Part shown: positions 38,041 through 44,711 of the stretch, piece by piece | Position numbering within the stretch: the first letter of the stretch is position 1 | Layout: every line of letters begins with the position of its first letter | Assembly (NCBI GenBank): GCA_900095095.1 | Contig: FMBT01000008.1 | Span: 1-44,711 of the forward strand | Length of the DNA: 44,711 nucleotides | Source: Fragilariopsis cylindrus CCMP1102 | Taxonomy: Eukaryota; Bacillariophyta; Bacillariophyceae; Bacillariales; Bacillariaceae | Reading direction: 5' to 3' | Notes under the pieces: generated by a model | The model's input: only the letters and a program-made list of their open reading frames with translations | The model's database searches: none | What the model was told of the DNA's origin: nothing | Translations under genes and position numbers: made by a program

Positions 38041-38125
38041 ATAAGTATGTATTAATATGTATTTGATATGTATTCGTTATGTATTTGATGTGTATTCGTT
38101 ATGTACTTGATGTGTATTCGTATTT
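38041..38125. repeat. 22-bp minisatellite downstream of the truncated exostosin gene
   Basis: Units of about 22 bp, GTATTTGATRTGTATTCGTT and AT, repeated about three to four times with small changes, plus diverged flanking copies. Confidence 0.8.
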
Positions 38126-38166
38126 ATGGTGAATATTATTGACAAAGAGGTGTATTATTATTATTT

Positions 38167-41100
38167 TCAACGGCAATGTTTGCAAAGACCAACCTTACCA
38201 ACATAAACCCTTTTGCTCCCACATTTTCTGCAAGAAGGTCCATGAAAATAGCACAGTCCTCCATTCGGATTTCTTTTTTCTCTATTACAGTCAGGAACTG
38301 TGCATGTCCGTTTCCTGATAATAGCCCTATCCTCAGGTGTACGTTCTGATTGATTTTTTGTTTTTGCTATAATATATGCCTCTCTCTCAATCTTTTTCTT
38401 TAATTCTGCAGGTGAATCGATCATCTTCTTCTTACGATCAGTTTCAGCATCAATAGCAGCAACGTCATCTTCAGTCCGTTCTAAACAGTGCTTTGACATC
38501 GCAGAGTCGTGAGCTTTCCTTGAAGAGTCACGAGCTTTCTTTTTTCTTGCATCGTTTCTATGCCTGCTGGCAAGGACACGATTTCTTCTGTCAGACATAT
38601 GACGTTCCAGTGGAGTCCTATCCTTTGGATCTTTTTGTTGTGCAGTTTTCCAAGCCAACGCCCTCTTTGCATCGTAGGTACGTTTAGCATTGAAATGGAC
38701 AACAGCTTTACGTTCGTCTTCAGTCCAGTCCGTTGCCTTTTTTTGTTTTGAAGATGCATAAGCCTGCAGCCTCTTTGCTAAATAGGTACGTCTAGATTCA
38801 CGCTTCTGCTCAATGGTTCTTAGAGGCACCATATACTTTGATTCGTACGCATCCTTCAATTGAATTGGTACTCCATTACTGATATTGAATACCATAAAGT
38901 CTTCAGCAGTAACTGGCACGTCAGTAAGGCTATACACCGGATGCATAGACCGTGCCCAAGGACAATTTCGCGGAAAATTAATATTGGTTGACTCGATTGT
39001 CTCCTTCCACGTTGATGGGAATGAAACAAATTGCAACCATCCCATCACTTTCAACTAAAGCTTGTTGTTGATTTTTCCATACATGTTGAACAGCATCCAC
39101 AACTTTGACGGAAGGGAAAGCCCAACTTGCTATAATTGCTCTTGATCCAGTATGGCTTGCTGAAACAGTAGTAATCAGACGTCCAGCACGTAGTATTCCA
39201 AGATTCATATCATTATTGAATGCATCATGTCGTATATATCCTCGTAGAGGTGAACGTGTTAAATGAATAAGAGGATGAGCAGAACAAATAAAACCCCCTA
39301 GACGATGACGTTCAGTATCAAATCGTGTACCACCGTGTGTAAGTAGGTCAGTACTGTTTTCATCCCGGCCAAATCGTACATGTTCATATTCATTTACCAC
39401 CCGACGCTCCTGCAAATCATTTATATTATAAACAACACCTTGTGTCCACCCATTCTTGGATTGTTCTTCTAGGTCTGGTTGATCACAAATATCATCGTGA
39501 GTTTCACTTCCAGGGCCAATATCTTCATAAATGACATCGTTATCATCGTTATCGTCATCATCAACATCTTCCACGAAGATGTCTTCATCATTCTCTTCAA
39601 ATTCATATTCAGAAGCATCATCCGACAAGTCTATGACAGAAGGTCCACTGTATTTAGGTGGAATTGACGACGGAGGGGATTTAAGAGATGAACGCTTCTT
39701 GTTGGTGGCAGATACACTGTTGGTACGTGGAATTGACGACGGAGGGGATTTAAGAGATGAACGCTTCTTGTTGGTGGCAGATACACTGTTGGTAGGTGGA
39801 ATTGACGACGGAGGGGATTTGAGAGATGAACGCTTCTTGTTGGTGGCAGATACACTGTTGGTAGGTGGAATTGTCGACGGAGGGGATTTAAGAGATGACG
39901 ACGGAGGGGACTTAAGAGATGACGATGTAGAAGTCTTGATCGATGGATGTTTCTTCTTTCGCGAATTATGTTTCCGTGGCTTTTTGGAAGTAGGTTTGAC
40001 ATCCATTAAACTACCTGAACGTTTACGATCAGACCCACCCCATGAATTTTTCTTACTTCCCGTCATGGCTGTTTTGGTAGAAAATATATCCGAGATTGAC
40101 TTTTGTTTGTATGATGTAATTCTTGACTTTGGTGTTGAGGGTGTTATAGAGCGTCTATGTCTGTTGGTGATTGTCTGGAGTACTACTGGAGTAGGTTTGG
40201 AAGCAGCTTCCGTATTAAAATGATTTGGGTCTGAATCCTGTAAAGAACGATTAATGGCGGTGATCATGTTTAGATCATCATCGTCTTCATCATTGACGTA
40301 GTCTTCATCGACAACACTTGGTCCACCACTTGACGAAGAACTTGAACCATCACTTGGTCCACCACCGAGTCCACCAGCCGGTGACATAGTTGGACTAAAA
40401 CTTGGAGTTCCAATTGGTACACCACTTGGTAACGAATTTGGACTTCCACTTGGACAAGAACTTCGAGCTGAACTTGGACTTCCACTTGGTCCACCACTTG
40501 GTGTAGAATTTGGACCAGAACTTGTTTGTGGCAAGGAGGCCGCTTTCTTATCAAAATAATTCAAATCCAAATCGTTCAAAGAATTATTGATTGCAATGTT
40601 AATGTTCAGATCGTCTTCGTTTTCATCAATATCGTAGTCGTCATTGTAACCACTTGGTCCACCACTTGGAAAGGCACTTGTTCGAGGCAAGGAAGCAGCT
40701 TCCGTATTAAAATGATTTGGGTCTGAATCCTGTAAAGAACGATTAATGGCGGTGATCATGTTTAGATCATCATAGTCTTCATCATTACCAAAGTCGTCAT
40801 CAATATCGTAGTCATCATCGTCAAATAAATCTGTGTAATTGGCATTGAAAATATGTGACGATGCATCCGAAAAACTACTGTTGGGTAGAAACGAAGTGGT
40901 AGTATCAGAGGGCAATGTACTGGAAGCACTTCTGGTGGAGGTAGACGGAGATATTAATGCAAATGTAGAACTTGTACTTGGTGGAGATCCAATGACCAAT
41001 GGTCCGATGACGGCTGGTGATGGCATTGAATCAGGAATATGATGTGTAGATGGAAGGATATCGAAAGGGCGGACATGTTCAGGATCGAGAGGGTTAAAAG

Positions 41101-41767
41101 TGGCCAAAAAATCCTCCTCATTAAAATTATAATGTGGGTTATCATCGTTGTTGTCATCCCATTGAGGTTCAAATGCAGTCACTTTGTTTGGCATATGAAA
41201 TATACCAAAAAATACCATTGCCGTTATCATCGTCTTCTTCATTATCATCCGGATATGACCACAACCACCAGTATTTGGTTTTGAAACTGAATTTCCGGTG
41301 GTATTCGTAGTGGTAGTAGGGTCAGTGTGATACTTGCGTTTGATATATTTTAACCTATTGAAGATTAGGTAGAAACTATCATAACATAACATGGACTTGA
41401 AGGACGTGAACTGGAGGAAGAACCATACGGTAACAGCATTTAAACCAATATATAGAACCCATCCAATATCAGCATGATCGTCGAGTGTCTCATTCGGACG
41501 ATCAAGCACTTCAGCTTTTGTAGGACCGCCTGTCATTAAGTTAAGAAGGAGGAGGATTTTTTCGTGATGGATGACAATGAATGATGTGACATGGGATGTG
41601 TTGGATGTGACATGGAGGAGCAACCATACGGTGATACTGTTTAAACAGATTTTTTGAAACCGTTCCGTATCAGGACGAACGTCGACGGTCTCATCCAAAT
41701 GATCAAGCGCAGCTTTTGTAGGGTCGCTTGTCCACCAGTTGAGAAAGAAGAGGATTGCCGTGAACAC
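38167..41767 (-). CDS. Large repeat-rich protein with UIM-, SIM- and PIP-like motifs and a Cys-rich C-terminus
   Basis: Not recognised as a known whole-protein family. Two overlapping frames (38978-41767, 38167-39054) meet near 39025 and are probably one gene. In order: an N-terminal hydrophobic part that may belong to the neighbour gene (MPNKVTAFEPQW at 41194 is an alternative start); three UIM-like helices (DYDDLNMITAINRSLQDSD and relatives, near 40750, 40595 and 40250); Ser/Pro/Gly-rich spacers; a PIP-like motif QKSISDIF (near 40095); 69-bp repeats; a SIM-like VIDLSDD (near 39630) in an acidic region; and a globular-looking middle (RLGGFICSAHPLIHLTRSPL). The frame near 39025 needs one base removed, or two added. 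The C-terminus has spaced [RW]T-x-E-D motifs and two Cys clusters, CTVPDC..CYFH and CRKC..CKHC. A nuclear ubiquitin/SUMO reader is a hypothesis. Confidence 0.5.
39655..39892. repeat. In-frame 69-bp tandem repeat in the large protein
   Basis: Three full copies plus partial ones of a 69-bp unit encoding 23 residues (RSSLKSPPSSIPPTNSVSAT then NKK). Copies differ by a few bases, for example IPPTNS versus IPRTNS, so they arose by recent tandem duplication. A shorter partial unit (SSSLKSPPS) follows at about 39890-39930. Confidence 0.9.
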
Positions 41768-41796
41768 AATGATAGTGGTGTCCTCCTTGGCAATAT

Positions 41797-43023
41797 CTAC
41801 TGCGAGAACGATATGTCTTTGACAATATAGTCTGCGAGTACGATATCTGTTGCGACCACTGCATCGTTGTCGTTGGTTGACACAACGGTAGTGGCCTCCT
41901 CCTTGGATTCCTCTTCCTTTTCGTTTTTCTTATCGTTGGGATTCTCTTCCTCCTCCATAACAACAGCAGGTGTGTCATTATTATTTCCATCGTCTTCCTT
42001 CTTTTTCTTCTTCGTTTCGTCGGTGTCGGTTAGGAGAGAGATAGACGGAGAGGACGATAATGAGGTAATTGAGTGAGTGAGTGAGTGAGTAATAATGATA
42101 AAGAGAAGTACAATACGATGACGGAGGCGACGGAAGCGACACGTCACAACTCAACACACACACACCTCTTCAACATTCCCAGCAACAGTAGTAGTATTCT
42201 CGAGAGTTTCAGCTTTGGGTACTTCAGCAGCATCATCATCAGCATGGACGGGAGTATTAGCACTAGATAAAAGTTCTTCGGCTCCCATTTCCGCTTCAGC
42301 TTCAGCTTTGTGAGCATCGTCTTTCACAGTGGTAGGTTCGACTTTAGCGGACGTTTGCAATCCTTTTGCTTCAAGCAATATTCGCTTAAAGTGAGATGAT
42401 GATGGATGAATACACTTGTACTGACTAGATGGTAGCAGCGACTTGATAGTGTGGAAGTGATCGATTACATTAAAGGAATGTAGAAAGGGGTCGATCGTAG
42501 AGAGACATGAGTAGAGCGTTGAGTGCCATGTAGTAGTTGAGAACCATGCGGTAGTTGAGAAGCAACGTTTTGAGGCAGTTCTTTTATTGTAAATTGACCG
42601 AAAGTTTCGATGATCTCCCTTAGAAGAAGTGACGATAGTTGACTTGGTTCTCAGCGTGGCAAAATACCGAGCTAAGTGAGCTCCTGTTGAGCGACGACGA
42701 CGACGGGTACGTCCACGACGCTTACCAATGTACTTGTAATAGGGCATGTTGTATCGACCGGCTTGATTGATCAGAATGGTTGGAATATATGCGAATGGAA
42801 GAAACATACAGTAGATGAAGAATTCTGCAGTGACGTTCTGTTCAATGAGAGAAACGAGGTACATGAAGCCGCCGAAGAAAGGATTGTAGTACCTGAAAGA
42901 GGTCCACAAGGACAACAGCGTAGAGAGAAGTGACGTCCTGTTGAAGAGTAGGATTACAGATGATAAGTAGACTAGTGTCCACCAAACTACGGCGTCGTCT
43001 GAGGGACCGGGAGGTTCCGACAT
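41797..43023 (-). CDS. Predicted membrane protein with acidic C-terminal tail
   Basis: Family not recognised. The long frame (42166-43023) starts MSEPPGPSDDAVVWWTLVYL and has about three hydrophobic segments (residues about 13-30, 45-65 and 68-92: FFIYCMFLPFAYIPTILI), a basic stretch (KRRGRTRRRRRS), a Ser/Thr/His-rich middle and an acidic part (EAEAEMGAEELLSS). A possible intron 42010-42165 (GTGTGT..AACGAAG) would add an acidic exon 41797-42009 (KKKKEDDGNNNDTP, then EEEENPNDKKNEKEEE), giving about 356 residues; without it the protein ends at 42151. The adjacent sequence to the left also encodes hydrophobic repeats, so the gene could extend further. Function unknown. Confidence 0.4.
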
Positions 43024-43299
43024 GGTTAATGTTTGTTTGTTGGTGTTGTTGATAGTTAGTTGTATACTGTTATTGTTGTCTTGATTTTGCAGTGAATTGA
43101 ATTTATGGCAAGAATGAGGAGTGAAAAATTAATATTGTAGAAAAAAATCTACAATTACACATCGCCTAACTGTACAGTACACCACCGTACAGAAATTTTT
43201 ACGGCGGATTGAAGCACAATATAGAGGCGAATATAACCTTTAATCGTGAGTCCTTAAATTGGACACTGACAAATTGTCAAGTGTGATTAATGCGCGTTT

Positions 43300-43475
43300 A
43301 TCCTAGTGTCTTGGTTTGCTCAACACGATTTCCGGCGCGGCCACACCCTTACGTAGTAAAAGTAATAGGAGTGTGATGTATGCGCGTATCGCCTACAGTA
43401 GTGTTTCTTGGTTGGTTCAACATGATTTCCGGCGCGGCCACACCGCTTTTACGTAGTAAAAGTAATAAGCGTGGG
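43300..43475. repeat. Diverged tandem duplication, period about 95 bp
   Basis: Two copies share GATTTCCGGCGCGGCCACAC, then TACGTAGTAAAAGTAATA (about 43328-43370 and 43425-43470), and each is preceded by a TGCGCGT-containing sequence (about 43290 and 43380). The right copy overlaps the 3' end of the frame at 43349-43948. Confidence 0.8.
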
Positions 43476-43948
43476 ACTAGTATTAAAAATAGCAGTATCT
43501 CCCCATCGGTTGATGTAAAAGAGTGAAACCATCGATAAGCATCATCTTCAACGTGAGGAGTATCATCCTGATAAAGAATTCGTTGCATAAGGGCAATGAT
43601 ATTATTATCGAAGCATACGTCTGAAGTAACAAAGTGAGACCGTCGATGAGAATCCTCAATATGACTATCATGATAGAAATAATATTCATCTTTGTACTCG
43701 TCATTGATTGTAGTAGTACCGTATCGATCATCGTAAACGTCTGGCCTCATCTTGTACTTGACTTGAAATAGAGCTAATAGTCGATTCACGGATTGGATAG
43801 TATTAACGTCATCTAGTAGTAGTAATAATATTAATGATGGAGGGCGTACCAAACTGGGAACAGTACTTGATAGAGTACGTTGTAATGTAGTAGAGTATTC
43901 GTATCGACGTACTTGAAGTGTCACCGTCTCGACGTGTACGTGCATCAT
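43349..43948 (-). CDS. Hypothetical protein with internally repeated modules
   Basis: A 199-residue open frame with no known domain. It has an internal repeat: YHDSHIEDSHRRSHFVTSD followed by CFDNNIIALMQRILY, then a diverged YQDDTPHVEDDAYRWFHSFT STD. The C-terminus is hydrophobic and Leu-rich (ILLFLILVPRLLLLL). A further module of the same kind lies outside the frame at 44221-44335. The start is uncertain because the proposed one (MMHVHVETVTLQ) sits in a recent tandem duplication. It may be a real lineage-specific gene or a fragment of a larger degraded one. Confidence 0.35.
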   Translation of the reverse strand: MMHVHVETVTLQVRRYEYSTTLQRTLSSTVPSLVRPPSLILLLLLDDVNTIQSVNRLLALFQVKYKMRPDVYDDRYGTTTINDEYKDEYYFYHDSHIEDSHRRSHFVTSDVCFDNNIIALMQRILYQDDTPHVEDDAYRWFHSFTSTDGEILLFLILVPRLLLLLRKSGVAAPEIMLNQPRNTTVGDTRIHHTPITFTT

Positions 43949-44068
43949 TTTTAACGTAAAGAGTACTTCCGTTATTGTGTAGTAGAGTATTCGTATCGAC
44001 GTACTTGAAGTGTCACCGTCTCGACGTGTACGTGCATCATTTTAACGTAAAGAGTACTTCCGTTATTA
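43887..44068. repeat. Recent 92-bp tandem duplication
   Basis: Two copies starting TAGAGTATTCGTATCGACGT at 43891 and 43983 are identical except for one T in a T-run (5 versus 4). The near-identity points to a recent duplication, or a collapse/expansion artefact of assembly. Confidence 0.9.
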
Positions 44069-44711
44069 TCATCAATCGCAACGATATCTTTCCCTATGAA
44101 AATACGTCTGTCGTCTTTCTTCTCCTTTGCTAGTATAAAGCAACCGTTTTCTTTCTTGAACGTAGTAGTAGAGTACCAGCGTTGATCGTCAGTGCAAAGA
44201 TTATATTATATTTACTATAATGTTCTTCTTTGTACTGTTGCATAATGGCAATAGGATCATCATTATTATCGAAGATTCCGATAACTTGATCTTGTACTCG
44301 ATACATTGATCGATAAGAATCTTCAATATTCTTTTTAATATCACCAGTATAAGTATTAGTATTCTGTTTAGTAGCGAGTTATATACGGTACGTCAATCTA
44401 CCAAATCAAATCGATTTCGGGTGCTGATGTACAGATCGATTCCCTGAGTAGCAAACTCTGAGTAGCAAGTAGCTACAGTCGAATCAAATCTAGATCGATT
44501 CCCTGAGTAGCAAATAGCTACAGTCGAATCAAATCTCTTCTTTGTCTTTCTCGAGATCGAGTAAATAAGACTGTCTTCTTTCTTCTTACAAATTATTATT
44601 CGATGTCTTCTTCTCAATCGAATTACCATTTGATATTTTATATTGCTTGTTCTTGAAATCCAATAGGATTAACGTTGTTGCTTTGTCTTCTTCTGAATCA
44701 ATTACTATTCT
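43949..44711. other. Repeat-rich terminal region without a called gene
   Basis: Contains the second copy of the 92-bp repeat, a module on the minus strand (NIEDSYRSMYRVQDQVIGIF then DNNDDPIAIMQQY, about 44221-44335) related to the neighbouring hypothetical protein, and the repeat at 44430-44535. Probably broken parts of the same gene family. Confidence 0.5.
44430..44535. repeat. Tandem repeat with TAGCTACAGTCGAATCAAAT
   Basis: Units share GATCGATTCCCTGAGTAGCA and TAGCTACAGTCGAATCAAAT, with a shorter partial GAGTAGCAAGTAGC in the first copy. About two copies, period roughly 45-65 bp. Confidence 0.85.

Noticed and set aside
38041-38125. Telomere-like repeat
   Set aside because: The unit is about 22 bp and AT-rich, unlike TTAGGG-type telomeres, and genes continue beyond it.
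38978-39054. Programmed ribosomal frameshift between the two overlapping frames
   Set aside because: No clear slippery heptamer or downstream structure was seen, and frame breaks elsewhere in the window make sequence error the simpler reading.
39531-40223. Plus-strand frame with repeated GGDLRDERFLLVAD units
   Set aside because: Antisense shadow of the 69-bp coding minisatellite.

Overview
The window looks like nuclear DNA of a diatom or close stramenopile relative. The evidence is protein families plus organisation. Two proteins begin with a signal peptide followed by a Phe at or just after the predicted cleavage site (YASA-F, TLA-F), as in diatom plastid-targeting presequences. There is a diatom-type sulfotransferase-like gene, an Omp85 protein, a protein with a diatom-type 'YCSRGLEGKT' motif, and a Cys-rich module ending GGLCYFHG. 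Genes are compact, with short GT-AG introns and many Asn/Gln/Asp/Ser runs. The species is not identified.

Layout. 63-3454 (-): PPR protein. 3729-8119: a complete two-gene DNA transposon (PIF/Harbinger-like DDE transposase plus an acidic partner protein), with 25-bp perfect inverted termini, a CAG target duplication and large palindromes near both ends. 8244-10019 (+): sulfotransferase-like gene just beside the transposon. 10238-13078 (-): CDC48/p97. 13799-14949 (+): plastid PAP/fibrillin-like protein. 14950-17693: no credible gene. 17694-18221 (+): MED22-like. 19010-20145 (-): RGLE-motif protein. 20146-21813: non-coding with a 117-bp tandem repeat. 21814-22404 (+): ribosomal protein eS25 with an ATG-only first exon. 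22866-25008 (-): UTP18. 25679-26431 (-): SDR enzyme lacking the usual Tyr. 27076-29242 (+): Omp85. 29407-31263 (-): plastid GST. 31591-34005 (-): S49 peptidase. 34821-36015 (-): Nup35/Nup53. 36576-37955 (+): truncated exostosin-type glycosyltransferase. 38167-43023 (-): a large repeat-rich protein with ubiquitin- and SUMO-binding-like motifs, plus a membrane protein. 43024-44711: tandem duplications and repeated protein modules of unknown function.

The housekeeping genes do not form one pathway. CDC48, UTP18, eS25, MED22 and Nup35 serve protein quality control, ribosome biogenesis, translation, transcription and the nuclear pore. The PAP protein, Omp85 and GST probably act at or in the plastid. 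The accessory parts are the transposon and the 36.5-44.7 kb end.

A cross-cutting observation: at least a dozen reading-frame breaks in seven or eight unrelated genes can each be explained by one missing base, nearly always in a short homopolymer, with intact family-like sequence on both sides. I read most of these as assembly errors rather than pseudogenes, which matters for any automatic gene call here.
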